This document shows, one piece after another, positions 9,354 through 18,176 of a stretch of 64,000 bases of DNA. Below the pieces are notes generated by a model. It saw nothing but the letters and a program-made list of their open reading frames with translations. It was not told the origin of the DNA and ran no database searches. How positions within the stretch are numbered: position 1 is the stretch's first letter; the number at the start of each line of letters is the position of its first letter. The position numbers were made by a program, and so were the translations under genes. The DNA is taken from positions 55,097-119,096 of the forward strand of contig NZ_JADNYM010000014.1 in the NCBI RefSeq assembly GCF_015708085.1, given 5' to 3'. Origin of the DNA: Arthrobacter terrae. GTDB taxonomy: Bacteria > Actinomycetota > Actinomycetes > Actinomycetales > Micrococcaceae.

Positions 9354-10223
9354 ATGTGCGATACCGATTCCCCCACCGTCCTTCCCACCACCGGCACCGG
9401 GACCACTCGGCAGGATTGGGAGCGGTTCCGCCTGAACCGCAATGCCGCGCTATCGGATGGGCATGGCTGGCTGAGCCTGACGTCGCTGCAGTGGCTTAGC
9501 GCCGAGGCAGCCGAGCTGCGGCTGTTTCCAGGGTTATGGAGCGCGGACAACGGCTGGGCTGCGGATAAGGAAGGGAATACGGACGACGGCGCCGCCACCT
9601 TGTGGGCGGAACCCGGAGACGGTCTCCTGTTCGCGGACAGCCAGCTCCCCGCCAGCGGCACATTAACCGCTACCCTGGCGGACGAGGAGTCGCTGCTCTG
9701 GGTGCAGCACGGCAGCACCATTGCGGAACTGGCCCGGCGCGGCGGCCGCTATTTGGTTCGGACCAGGGATTCGCAGTCGCCGGTCCTGCAGGCATTCCAC
9801 GGCGTCCCCGTCTTCGATTTCCGGGCGGATCTGGTATTGCCCGGCAGGTTCGAGCCCTATCCGGGGCCCCGAGTGGTAAACCGTACTACCGCGAATGAGA
9901 CGGTGTCTGCGAGCACGGAAATAGTGGGCGAGCTGGTCTTCGAATTGGACGGCCACGACCACCGCCTGCTGGCGGAGGATGGCGGGAGCGGGGCGTTGGA
10001 CGTGACTTTCCACGACGCTACAAATCACCGGAGCACCGCCGGCTGGCGCAAGCTGACGGTCCCGCGTCCGTCCGGCACCGCCGTCGTGCTGGATTTTAAC
10101 AAGTCGATGAACTATCCCAGCGCTTTTACCGCGTTCGGCACCTGCCCGATGCCCGTGCAGGGGAACCGTCTGGACGCGCCGATTGAAGCCGGCGAAAAGG
10201 CTCCGGACTCAGACGATCGCTGA
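9354..10223 (+). CDS. DUF1684 domain-containing protein
   Basis: The product has the DUF1684 landmarks: an N-terminal WERFRLNRNAALSDGHGWLSL segment (about residues 22-42), a central FRADLVLPGRFEPYPGP, and the strongly conserved C-terminal DFNKSMNYPSAFTAFGTCPMP with LDAPIEAGEK. The biochemical role of this family is unknown. The start ATG at 9354 follows TAACGT by seven bases; an in-frame GTG nine bases upstream is an alternative, and the long upstream frame overlaps the divergent small gene. Its 3' end overlaps the convergent acyl-CoA dehydrogenase gene by 15 bases. Confidence 0.88.
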   Translation: MCDTDSPTVLPTTGTGTTRQDWERFRLNRNAALSDGHGWLSLTSLQWLSAEAAELRLFPGLWSADNGWAADKEGNTDDGAATLWAEPGDGLLFADSQLPASGTLTATLADEESLLWVQHGSTIAELARRGGRYLVRTRDSQSPVLQAFHGVPVFDFRADLVLPGRFEPYPGPRVVNRTTANETVSASTEIVGELVFELDGHDHRLLAEDGGSGALDVTFHDATNHRSTAGWRKLTVPRPSGTAVVLDFNKSMNYPSAFTAFGTCPMPVQGNRLDAPIEAGEKAPDSDDR

Positions 10224-11414
10224 GACTCCGGTGATGGCGCGGCCCGTGATCAGCGTATTGATCTCATGCGAGCCCTCATACGTGTAGATGGCCTCCGCAT
10301 CGGCGAAGATTTTCGCCATCCCGTAGTCCGTGACAATCCCGTTGCCACCGAGCACAGCGCGGCCCATCGCCACCGTCTCCCGCATTCTGGCCGTTGTGAA
10401 GGCTTTCGCCAGCGCCACCTGCTCCATCCGCGCCCCTGTGCCGCCGGCGTCGGCCGCATCGCGAAGCCCGGCGATCCGTACCATCATGGCCAGGCTGGCC
10501 GTCGCATTTCCCAGCATCTGCACCAGCTGCTGCTGAACGAGTTGGAAGCGCGCCAGCGGCCGGCCAAACTGCTGGCGTTCGACGGCGTATGCACGGGCGA
10601 CGTCGAACGCGGCCAGCTGCTGCCCTACCGCCTGCCAGGCCACCATCACCCGGGAGCCCAGGAGCAGCTGGTTGGTGTCGGCGAACGCGTCGATTCCGGC
10701 AAAGCGGTCCGCCTCCGAAATGGTCACATTTTCCAGCACAATATGGGCGTTCTGCACCGTGCGCAGCGCTATCTTGTGTTCAATCTTTGTCCGCGTCACG
10801 CCCGGAAGGTGAGCATCGAGGATGAAGCCGCGCACCTGCCCGGTGTCGGTATCCTTGGCCCAGAGCAGCATGTAGTCGCAGAACGTCCCGTTGCCGATCC
10901 AGCGTTTGGACCCGTTGACGACCCAGCTCTCAGCGCAGCCGTCGGTCCCGCGGATGCGGGTTGCCGTCGTCGTCATCCCACCCGCTACGTCGCTGCCGTG
11001 ATCCGGTTCGGTCAGGGCAAAGGCTCCGGTAATCCGCAACGCCATGGCATCCGCCAGCAGCCGCGATTTCTGCTCCTCGGAGCCGAACTCCTGCAGCGAC
11101 TGAACAAACAGGTCATGGTGGACCAGAAAAAACGTAGCCAGCGAAGTGTCCACCCGCGTCATTTCTGCCACCACAAAGCCGGCAAAAAGATGGCTGTACC
11201 CATGCAAGGCCGGCGAACTCAGCTCAAGGCGCGCCAGCGCTGGCAAAATATGAGCCGGAAATTCCGCCACATTCCACCAGTCCGCGGCGAACGGCGCCAC
11301 CTCCGCTGCCAGAAACTCCCGCAACTGCGCCAGCTTGCCGCGCTCGGAGTCCGAGAGCAACGCCTCAAAGTCGTAGAAATCCGCCTGCGGCAACTCTTCG
11401 CGGTCCCCGGCCAT
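10209..11414 (-). CDS. acyl-CoA dehydrogenase (glutaryl-CoA dehydrogenase-like)
   Basis: A 401-residue FAD enzyme with the three-domain acyl-CoA dehydrogenase layout. ITGAFALTEPDHGSDVAG (about residues 130-147) is the middle-domain flavin/substrate signature, and IYTYEGSHEINTLITGRAITG near the C-terminus holds the catalytic Glu (YEG). The early VDTSLATFFLVHHDL region and GNGIVTDYGMAKIF are also typical. It oxidises an acyl-CoA to the enoyl-CoA and passes electrons to ETF. The Glu position and overall pattern are closest to the glutaryl-CoA dehydrogenase/short-chain branch, but the substrate is not fixed by sequence. It overlaps the upstream SDR gene by one base (TAATG), so translation is probably coupled. 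Confidence 0.9.
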   Translation of the reverse strand: MAGDREELPQADFYDFEALLSDSERGKLAQLREFLAAEVAPFAADWWNVAEFPAHILPALARLELSSPALHGYSHLFAGFVVAEMTRVDTSLATFFLVHHDLFVQSLQEFGSEEQKSRLLADAMALRITGAFALTEPDHGSDVAGGMTTTATRIRGTDGCAESWVVNGSKRWIGNGTFCDYMLLWAKDTDTGQVRGFILDAHLPGVTRTKIEHKIALRTVQNAHIVLENVTISEADRFAGIDAFADTNQLLLGSRVMVAWQAVGQQLAAFDVARAYAVERQQFGRPLARFQLVQQQLVQMLGNATASLAMMVRIAGLRDAADAGGTGARMEQVALAKAFTTARMRETVAMGRAVLGGNGIVTDYGMAKIFADAEAIYTYEGSHEINTLITGRAITGVSAIV

Positions 11415-12190
11415 TATTTGGGCTGCATTCGGATGGCGCCATCGAGCCGGATGGTCTCCCCGTTGAGCATCTCGTTTGCCACAATGTGCTCCACCAGGGA
11501 TGCGTATTCATCCGGTTTCCCCAGCCTGGCCGGGTGTGGAACCGCCGCGCCCAAGGATTCCTGAGCCTGAAGCGGAAGCCCGGCCATCATCGGCGTCTGG
11601 AAAATCCCCGGCGCGATGGTCATCACCCGAATCAGCGAGCGGGCCAGCTCGCGGGCAACCGGGAGTGTCATCGCTGCCACCGCCCCCTTGGACGCGGCAT
11701 ATGCCGGCTGACCGATCTGCCCGTCAAAGGCTGCCACGGAAGCTGTATTGATGATCACGCCTCGCTCGGACGTTCCAAAGGCGCCCGCCAGCGGCTCGGT
11801 GGCCGCCATCGCCTGCGCTGCGAGCCGGAGCACATTGAAGGTGCCGATCAGATTGATCTGGATAACCCTGCTGAAGTTCTCCAGCGGCAGCACCCCGTCG
11901 CGGCCCAGCACCTTGCCGGGGGTAGCGATGCCGGCACAGTTGACCAGAATGCGCAGCGGTCCCAGCTTGGCGGCGGCGTCGACCGCGGCCTGCACCTGCG
12001 CCTCGTCTGTTACATCAGCGGCCGCGAAAACAGCCCGGTCCCCCAGCTCCGCGGCCAGGTCCGCGCCCTTGGACTGCGGCAGATCAAGCAGGACGACGGC
12101 GGCACCAGCTGCGTGCAGGCGTCTGGCAGTCGCTGCTCCAAGGCCGGAGGCACCCCCGGTTATGAGCGCGACGGCATTCTTGATGTACAT
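11414..12190 (-). CDS. SDR-family 3-hydroxyacyl-CoA dehydrogenase-like oxidoreductase
   Basis: A 258-residue short-chain dehydrogenase. The NAD-binding motif TGGASGLG is at residues 11-18, NCAGIA is the structural NAG-type motif, the catalytic Ser lies in INTASVAA and the YAASK motif gives Tyr and Lys. The sequence resembles the type II 3-hydroxyacyl-CoA dehydrogenases (HSD17B10-like). With the acyl-CoA dehydrogenase it would supply the first and third steps of a beta-oxidation route, perhaps of branched-chain acids. The start ATG at 12190 is preceded by a GGAGGAAATT ribosome site; the longer upstream frame has no family similarity. Confidence 0.9.
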   Translation of the reverse strand: MYIKNAVALITGGASGLGAATARRLHAAGAAVVLLDLPQSKGADLAAELGDRAVFAAADVTDEAQVQAAVDAAAKLGPLRILVNCAGIATPGKVLGRDGVLPLENFSRVIQINLIGTFNVLRLAAQAMAATEPLAGAFGTSERGVIINTASVAAFDGQIGQPAYAASKGAVAAMTLPVARELARSLIRVMTIAPGIFQTPMMAGLPLQAQESLGAAVPHPARLGKPDEYASLVEHIVANEMLNGETIRLDGAIRMQPK

Positions 12191-12350
12191 AATTTCCTCC
12201 ACAATGAGGCTGCGATGGTCCGTACTGAAACTGTTAATGAAGCCTAACTGAAATGCCTGTAAGCAGGAACACGGGGGACGTCGGGGCGCCCGGGGCGGGT
12301 CCTTACCACCCCGGGCCGCCCGAATCCCGGCTAACGGTAACGTTGCGACG

Positions 12351-13571
12351 GTGAGTGCTGCACCGAGAACCGACGCTGAGCAGTGGTCCTTGCGTGCCGA
12401 AGCTGCCGCCCACACCGTGAATGCCGGCTTCGGCCACCGGCTACTGGGCATACCGGGCACCTGGCTCGCCTCGGTAAAGAGCCCCAGCCGGCCGGGGCCA
12501 TCACGGCACCGGCCCCGGAGCAGCCTGGCACCGTGGGTACAGTGGCACTATTGGTGGCAGGCACACTATTTGGATGCACTAGTCGATTCGGCCTGGCGGG
12601 AGAAGGCACTTGGGCAGGCCACGCCCGAGCTGCCAGCGACAAAACGGCCAGCAGCAAACCGGGGTGACCCTTTCCTGCAGTCCCAGCGGCTGCTGCGGGC
12701 GATTCGTCTGCGGAATTTCCTGCGCCTGACCAACAGTTATTACGACGACATGGCGTGGCTGGCCCTAGCGGCCGGGCGGCTGGACGAGTTGGCCCTGGAT
12801 ACAAACAAAATCGGCCTGCGCAGCGCGCGCCGGGCCAAGGTCGTGTTGGAGACCCAGCTGGTCCGTGCCCATACCAATGATCTGGGCGGAGGCATTTTTT
12901 GGTCACGCAAGCGCGACTTCAAGAACACTCCGGCTACCGGCCCCTCCGCGCTGTATTTTGCCCGCAACGGGCAGCCGGACCGCGCACAAAGCCTGGTGGA
13001 TTGGCTCCGCAGCACGCTCTTCGACCCGAAGCAGGGCCTGTATCTGGACGGCGTCCATCCCCACCCCAGCGGCCCCGAAATCGAACCCACCATCTACAGC
13101 TACAACCAGGGTCCGGTGCTGGGCGCGATGCTGGAACTCGGCGGCGAGCGCAACCTGGCGCATGCTGCCGAGTTGATTGACGCCGTCGCCCGTCACCTGA
13201 GCACTGCACAGACCGCAGACGACGGCGGCACTCTTCGCCCGCTGCGGTTGCACGGTGGCGGCGACGGCGGTCTGTTCACCGGTATCCTGGTCCGCTATTT
13301 GGCGATCGCGGCCCGGCATCCGGATCTGGCCGCACGAACGCGCCGGCTGGCTGGAGACCTGGTCCTGGATACAGCCGAGGTACTTTGGGCGGGCAGAAAC
13401 CGGGACTCAAACCCTGTTTTCAGCAGCGATATTGGTCTGCCCGCTGATGTAACGTATTCCGCTGGCAAGATGGTGGAATTGTCCACCCAACTTCAGGCAT
13501 GGGAGACGTTCGAAGCCGCGTTTCGGCTGACCGCCCCGGGCGATGACGCGGGCACTGGCGTAACAGACTAG
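12351..13571 (+). CDS. glycoside hydrolase family 76 protein (alpha-1,6-mannanase-like)
   Basis: The 406-residue protein has GH76 signatures: [11 protein letters not shown], the catalytic Asp-Asp pair in [13 protein letters not shown] (about residues 127-139), GGGIFWS, and [14 protein letters not shown] (about residues 246-259). GH76 enzymes cut alpha-1,6-mannan backbones as found in fungal walls and in some actinobacterial glycolipids. There is no signal peptide, so it is predicted to be cytoplasmic or exported another way. The start is GTG at 12351, seven bases after TAACGT. The segment at 13125-13245 is present again in damaged form at 14924-15055 downstream of the MFS gene. Confidence 0.87.
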   Translation: MSAAPRTDAEQWSLRAEAAAHTVNAGFGHRLLGIPGTWLASVKSPSRPGPSRHRPRSSLAPWVQWHYWWQAHYLDALVDSAWREKALGQATPELPATKRPAANRGDPFLQSQRLLRAIRLRNFLRLTNSYYDDMAWLALAAGRLDELALDTNKIGLRSARRAKVVLETQLVRAHTNDLGGGIFWSRKRDFKNTPATGPSALYFARNGQPDRAQSLVDWLRSTLFDPKQGLYLDGVHPHPSGPEIEPTIYSYNQGPVLGAMLELGGERNLAHAAELIDAVARHLSTAQTADDGGTLRPLRLHGGGDGGLFTGILVRYLAIAARHPDLAARTRRLAGDLVLDTAEVLWAGRNRDSNPVFSSDIGLPADVTYSAGKMVELSTQLQAWETFEAAFRLTAPGDDAGTGVTD

Positions 13572-13588
13572 ATTGGCCTACCGTCGAA

Positions 13589-14911
13589 ATGTCCGCGCTC
13601 GGCCCAACCGCAAGCCGGCCAACCGCGTCGGGGACGGCGCCCCCTGTTCTCGTGCTCGTGGCAATGACGCTGGCAAGTGCCATGGTTCTGATCGATCAAA
13701 CCGCCGTCCCGCTGACGCTGCCCGCGATAGCGACGGACATCCGGATATCGACGCAGCTTGCCCAATGGGTGCTCAACGGGAGTCTCCTGCCGCTGGCCGG
13801 GGTTCTGGTGCTCGGCGGCCGGCTCGGTGATCTCTTTGGGCAACGGAAGATGTTCCTGATTGGTTCGGTCCTGTTCGCAGCGGCATCCGCAGCCGCCGGC
13901 CTCGCCCCGCAGTTCGGTGTGCTTCTCGGCTTTCGTGTACTGCAAGGTATCGGCGGCGCCCTAATGCTTCCGAACACCGCCGCGATCGTCAGCGCTGCAT
14001 ATTTGCGAAAAGATCAAGGCAGGGCTCTGGGCACGATGGGTGGAGCAGCCGCTGTTGCCGGTGCGGCGCTGTGCTGCTGTCGGTCACCCTTGATCGGCCC
14101 GCTGGTGACCGCAGCCGCCGCGGGCGTTGGATTTTTTGTTATTGCACTGCTCGGTCAATATCCCAATTACCTCGGCGCCACCGTCAGTCAGGCCGTCGCC
14201 GGCATGGCTGAAATGGGCCTCGGGATCATCTTCCCCCTCGTGTTGATCTTGAATCTGACAATGGATCCAGTCATTGCAGGACTAGCTCTAATCCCTGCCA
14301 CGCTACCGATGATCGTCGTCGCCCGGCTTGCCGGTCGCTGGTACGACAGCGATAGCGGACGCATTCCACTGGTTACGGGTTTCGGGTTGTTGGCAGCATC
14401 GGGCGTCCTGCTCGCGCTCGGCGTCCTGCAGAACTCCTATGCATGGATTCTTCCCGGTCTCATCGTCTACGGCATCGGTCTGGCATTGGTGCTGACAGTA
14501 AATGACCCAGTCAGCCTCGACACAGTCCCCCACACCGTGCATGGGCAGGCATCCGGTGTTTCGGCGACAGCCGAGCAGTTCGGCGGCGCGCTGGGCATCG
14601 CGTTGCTTTACCTGGTGTTCCACACCAGCTACCTGAACAGGTTCGCGTACATCGTAGCCAACGGACCGGTGACAGGCCTCAGCCCATCTGCCGCAGCCGC
14701 TCTCAAAGCGAAGCTGCTCGGCGCCGAGTCGACGGGGTTGCATCCCGCGTCGTTCGGCGCTGAACTCATGCCGTACCTGCGGCTGGCACGGGAAGCGTCG
14801 AATTTCGGTTACATGGCGGCGTTCCTGACGGTTACAGCGCTATCGGTCATTGCGCTCGTCGCCGTAGCACGGCTCGTGCGGCAGCCGGCATCGGATGCGG
14901 AAGCTGACTAA
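13589..14911 (+). CDS. MFS drug-efflux-type transporter with internal deletions
   Basis: A DHA2/EmrB-QacA-like transporter. The N-terminal half has DQTAVPLTLPAIATDI, GGRLGDLFGQRKMF (the loop 2-3 motif) and GFRVLQGIGGALMLPNTAAIV. The C-terminal half has PNYLGATVSQAVAGMAEMGLG and VPHTVHGQASGVSATAEQFGGALG. The protein has 440 residues where the family usually has about 480-520. After GGAAAVAGA (near residue 158) the expected loop and several helices are missing; the frame jumps to an ALCCCRSPLIGPLV stretch, and a shorter loss precedes QYPNYLG. Both losses keep the frame. It is probably not a working 14-helix exporter, but this is inferred from family layout. It starts 17 bases after the GH76 gene. 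Confidence 0.8.
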   Translation: MSALGPTASRPTASGTAPPVLVLVAMTLASAMVLIDQTAVPLTLPAIATDIRISTQLAQWVLNGSLLPLAGVLVLGGRLGDLFGQRKMFLIGSVLFAAASAAAGLAPQFGVLLGFRVLQGIGGALMLPNTAAIVSAAYLRKDQGRALGTMGGAAAVAGAALCCCRSPLIGPLVTAAAAGVGFFVIALLGQYPNYLGATVSQAVAGMAEMGLGIIFPLVLILNLTMDPVIAGLALIPATLPMIVVARLAGRWYDSDSGRIPLVTGFGLLAASGVLLALGVLQNSYAWILPGLIVYGIGLALVLTVNDPVSLDTVPHTVHGQASGVSATAEQFGGALGIALLYLVFHTSYLNRFAYIVANGPVTGLSPSAAAALKAKLLGAESTGLHPASFGAELMPYLRLAREASNFGYMAAFLTVTALSVIALVAVARLVRQPASDAEAD

Positions 14912-14923
14912 GGAAAGCGCGCG

Positions 14924-15055
14924 ATGCTGGTGCCCGGCGGTGAGCGCAACCTGGCGCACTCAGCGGACCTGATTGTCGCCGTCGCCCGTCACCTCAGCAC
15001 TGCACCGACCGCTGACGACGACGGCGCGCACGGTCCGCCCGCACCGTCACCATAG
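14924..15055 (+). pseudogene. GH76 gene fragment (duplicated remnant)
   Basis: A 43-codon open frame starting [20 protein letters not shown] and ending in a Pro-rich tail. It is a damaged copy of codons about 260-300 of the GH76 gene at 12351-13571: [16 protein letters not shown] and TADD are shared, and the nucleotide match to 13125-13245 is clear (for example CGCCGTCGCCCGTCACCT). Neither end of a GH76 protein is present. It may have an ATG and a GGAAAG site, but is best read as a duplication scar left on the far side of the MFS gene. Confidence 0.8.
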
Positions 15056-15400
15056 AGGTACTTATGAAAGAGTGAAATATCCGCCGCTGGAATGTGTCGT
15101 GGCGGGGTCACATCATTTTGTTTAATTTCACCTGCTCGCGTATGGGATAGCCCGGCTGAGCCGGCTTTCGCTTTAAACCGCGGTTTGCATGCCCGGCGCA
15201 TATCACGGTTTTACCGTTGCTGTATAAACGCCGCGGAAAACAAACACGTCTTTCCGGCGAATGGACCAATGGGCCAATGGTATCCTTACCGGAGTGCCGG
15301 TCTTGGAATTTATTGCTATTCGGCACAAAACAAAATAGCGGCGTGACCGTGACGCAGGTGTGGGGCACTGGGCACGGCCGGATTCCCGGCTGCCAGGAGT
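15056..15400. other. 345-base gap before the LuxR-type regulators
   Basis: No convincing gene is present. The stretch is less GC-rich than its surroundings. It contains a perfect 12-bp palindrome AAACCGCGGTTT at 15175-15186, separated GTGAAAT and ATTTCAC inverted arms near 15074 and 15125, and a small CCAATGG direct repeat near 15264-15279. It probably holds the promoter and operators of the LAL regulator genes, but I could not pick one promoter with confidence. Confidence 0.4.
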
Positions 15401-15694
15401 ATGGGCGGGAGCCTGGATGGGGGAAGGGTGCGGGCATTGGGGGCAGGGCATCAACACGTATTTTCAGCTGGAAGTCTGTTCGAAGATAACCAAAATCCGG
15501 GTGACCAGGAGGCCGCCTTACTGAGGGCTTCCGGGCGGTGGCCATTATCGGGCCGGGCGGGCATGGTGGCCGAATTGCAGGGTTACCTGCTTACGCAGCC
15601 CGTAGCGGGGGTCATCCTCACCGGTGAGTTCGGCGTAGGCAAAACTGCGTTGGCACAGCACGTACTGGATAACTCCGCAGTTCTGTGGAAGTAG
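15401..15694 (+). CDS. N-terminal P-loop fragment of a LAL-type LuxR regulator (frameshifted)
   Basis: A 97-residue frame whose C-terminal half reads LSGRAGMVAELQGYLL and then VILTGEFGVGKTALAQHVL, a Walker A P-loop (GEFGVGKT). It ends at a TAG three codons after NSAV. The next gene continues the expected ATPase sequence in the reading frame one base back, starting inside this frame. The neighbouring paralogue at 18177 has both parts in one frame, with the same spacing from P-loop to the next strand. So this looks like the front of a regulator cut off by a one-base deletion (or a sequencing error). The exact start codon of this fragment is unclear. Confidence 0.6.
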   Translation: MGGSLDGGRVRALGAGHQHVFSAGSLFEDNQNPGDQEAALLRASGRWPLSGRAGMVAELQGYLLTQPVAGVILTGEFGVGKTALAQHVLDNSAVLWK

Positions 15695-18168
15695 TTCATA
15701 TCCGGTGCACTGAATCCGGATCCAACCGCGCCTATAGTGCCTTGGATTTTCTGCTCGGCGGACTGGATTCGAGCGTTACGGATAATCCGCTCGCGCTTTT
15801 GGGTGTGCTTCAGGAGCGGCTGGGGGACGCCGGCGGGGGTCGGCCTGTTGTCCTGTTTGTAGACAATGCGGAGGATCTGGATCCGTGGTCCGCCACGGTA
15901 TTTGCCCAGCTTGCCCGGCATCACAGCGCCCGGTTGCTGGTGGTGTGCCAGCGCATGCCTAATATCACAGAGGAGCTATCCGCCCTCTGGAAGGACGGGT
16001 TGCTGGCCCGGATGGACGTAGGTCCGCTGGAACCGGCAGACACGACCGACCTCCTTACAGCGGTCCTGGGTGCCCCGGTGTCTGGAGTTCTATCCCGCGT
16101 CTTTCAGGACGCCACCGGCGGAAATCCGCTCTTTCTCCAGGCTCTCACCACCGAACAGCTCGCGTCCGGGCAGGTGAAGATATCCGGCGGGTTCTGGGTG
16201 CTGGGGACACGGCGGCTGGAATTGGGCCAACATGGTTTTAACCGTGTGGACCTCAGGCTGCGCCGGCTGAATCCGGCGCAGGTGAACGTCCTGGAAGTTC
16301 TTGCGTTGGTCGGGCAGGTGCCGTTGCACCTGCTCCCGTCCTTGGTGGACGGTGAAGCCGTTGACCAGCTTCAGGAACAACGGCTGATCACAGTCGGCCC
16401 GTGCCCGGATCTGGGTGCACGCATCTCCTGCCCGCTGATTAGGCATGTGGTGAGGTCCCGGATCCCCAACGGACGGAGCCGGCAACTGCTCGAACACAGT
16501 CTTTCCCTGCTGGGACCGGTGTCCGCTATGGCTCCGCCGGCGCAGGTGGCCGTGGTCACCTGGTGCCTGGACTGCGCGGTCACGGTCTCCCCCGGTGATT
16601 TACTCTCCGCTGCACGTGCAGCGAATGCTCTGCATGATTCATCGGCAGCGCTGCGCTTTGCCGGCGCTGTTCCCGGCTACCAAAATACCCCTTCGCTGGT
16701 GATCGAACAGGTCAATGCCCTGGTGCAGGCCGGGCAATTCACTGATGCCCTGGCGGCGGTGGAATCTTTTGACTGTCAGCCCTGCGGTCCCGGCTGCCTG
16801 CCGGCATGGACGGCACTTCAGCTGACCCGCTGCAGGTTATTGCAGCACCATCCGGACCGCCATACTGAAGCGGGCCCGCTGCTGCGCTCGATCCGGGCGC
16901 GGATCGAACAGGCAGATCCACTGCACAGGGACGGGCTGTGGGCCGTCTGCAGCAATGTGGAAGTGGTGGAGTTGGAGATGGCAGCCTTTGAAGGCAACTT
17001 CCGTGCAGTGGAGGAATCCGCGGGGGCGGTGCTGGCTGCCATGCCCGACGGCGGCAGTCTCCTGCGCCTGCAGGCCCAAGGATGGCTGGCTGAGGCCCGG
17101 GCCATGGGCGGGTACCAGCTGCAGGCAACAGCACTGGCCACGGACGCCGCGGCGAGGTTGGCAGACGCCGGTGTGGACCAGGCGGCCGTCGAATCCGCGC
17201 AAGCCCATGTGTTTCATGGCCTGCTCCTGGCCGGTCAATGGAACATGTGCGCCGATATGCTGACCAGCCAGCGCAAAAGCCCGGAGGTGGTGAACGACCT
17301 CAATGGTCCCGCAGCTGATGTCGCCGAAGGCATCCTGCACGCACTGGCCGGGCGCGGACAGCTTGCACTGGCGAAATTACTGCCGGCCCTGAGCCAGGCG
17401 CGGGCTATTGATGCCACCAGAATGACCGTCCTCGGGGAGGCAGCTGCAGCGTATGCCCATGCCCTCACCGGCAATCTCGACCTCGCAGGCAAGCATCTGG
17501 ACCGTGCCCAAGCCCGCCCGGAACGCCTCTGGTGGTCCGACAGACAGCTCGTTGTGTTCTTCACCGCGATGGCTGCCGCGCTACAAGGCCATAGCGGCAC
17601 GGCCGTCACATCCCTGTTGGATGCCGCGAAAGAAAACCAAGTCCGCGGAGCCGCGGCTGTGGAAATGCTGCTGGTATGCGGCGTCGTCCAGCTGGGCCAA
17701 CACAGCCAGGCTGAGCGCCTGACCAAGCTGGCCTCCGAACAGGAAGGAGACCTCGCGAAAGCATGTGAACTTTTTGGCCGCGCAATCACAACCCGTAACC
17801 CGGAACTGCTGCTGGATGCGGCGGCGGCGGCATTAAAGATGAACTGGGCGCCGCTTGCTTTCGCCGCCAGCGGCGCTGCGCTGCCGCTGGCAGAACACGC
17901 GCAGAACCGCCGGCTCATCCGGGATGCCCGGCGCCTGAGCACGCAGGCTCAAACAGTCGGCACGCTCGCGATGAAAACTGATCCAAACACCGCAACCCTG
18001 ACACGGCGGGAACACAAAATTGCGGTCCTGGCCGTGGCAGGGTCCACCAGCAGGGACATCGCGGAACAGCTCCATGTCTCAGCCCGCACCGTGGAAGGCT
18101 CCTTGTACCGGGTCTACGCCAAACTCCAGATTTCCAACCGTGAACAACTCAAATTGGTTTTGAGGTAG
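15685..18168 (+). CDS. LAL-type LuxR-family regulator lacking its P-loop (frameshifted gene body)
   Basis: An 827-residue product from a GTG at 15685. The N-terminus reads EVVHIRCTES, the strand that follows the Walker A loop in these STAND-type ATPases. The Walker B-like VVLFVDNAEDLD is at about residues 52-63, a long helical TPR-like region fills the middle, and a LuxR/GerE helix-turn-helix (LTRREHKIAVLAVAGSTSRDIAEQL, HVSARTVEGSLYRVYAKL) ends the protein. Its own Walker A is missing and lies in the preceding frame. If the break is real, the protein could bind DNA but not ATP. It lies 8 bases upstream of a paralogous regulator at 18177 and was probably co-transcribed with it. Confidence 0.8.
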   Translation: MEVVHIRCTESGSNRAYSALDFLLGGLDSSVTDNPLALLGVLQERLGDAGGGRPVVLFVDNAEDLDPWSATVFAQLARHHSARLLVVCQRMPNITEELSALWKDGLLARMDVGPLEPADTTDLLTAVLGAPVSGVLSRVFQDATGGNPLFLQALTTEQLASGQVKISGGFWVLGTRRLELGQHGFNRVDLRLRRLNPAQVNVLEVLALVGQVPLHLLPSLVDGEAVDQLQEQRLITVGPCPDLGARISCPLIRHVVRSRIPNGRSRQLLEHSLSLLGPVSAMAPPAQVAVVTWCLDCAVTVSPGDLLSAARAANALHDSSAALRFAGAVPGYQNTPSLVIEQVNALVQAGQFTDALAAVESFDCQPCGPGCLPAWTALQLTRCRLLQHHPDRHTEAGPLLRSIRARIEQADPLHRDGLWAVCSNVEVVELEMAAFEGNFRAVEESAGAVLAAMPDGGSLLRLQAQGWLAEARAMGGYQLQATALATDAAARLADAGVDQAAVESAQAHVFHGLLLAGQWNMCADMLTSQRKSPEVVNDLNGPAADVAEGILHALAGRGQLALAKLLPALSQARAIDATRMTVLGEAAAAYAHALTGNLDLAGKHLDRAQARPERLWWSDRQLVVFFTAMAAALQGHSGTAVTSLLDAAKENQVRGAAAVEMLLVCGVVQLGQHSQAERLTKLASEQEGDLAKACELFGRAITTRNPELLLDAAAAALKMNWAPLAFAASGAALPLAEHAQNRRLIRDARRLSTQAQTVGTLAMKTDPNTATLTRREHKIAVLAVAGSTSRDIAEQLHVSARTVEGSLYRVYAKLQISNREQLKLVLR

Positions 18169-18176
18169 GCGAAACC

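Noticed and set aside
10266..11564. 432-aa plus-strand frame over the acyl-CoA dehydrogenase
   Set aside because: Antisense to two clear enzyme genes; Arg/His-rich composition typical of a shadow frame.
15092..15346. 84-aa frame before the LAL genes
   Set aside because: Composition is unlike neighbouring genes, no domain is seen, and the region is better explained as regulatory DNA.
15660..15700. Programmed -1 frameshift in the first LAL gene
   Set aside because: No X-XXY-YYZ slippery heptamer or downstream structure is seen at the join; deletion or sequence error is simpler.
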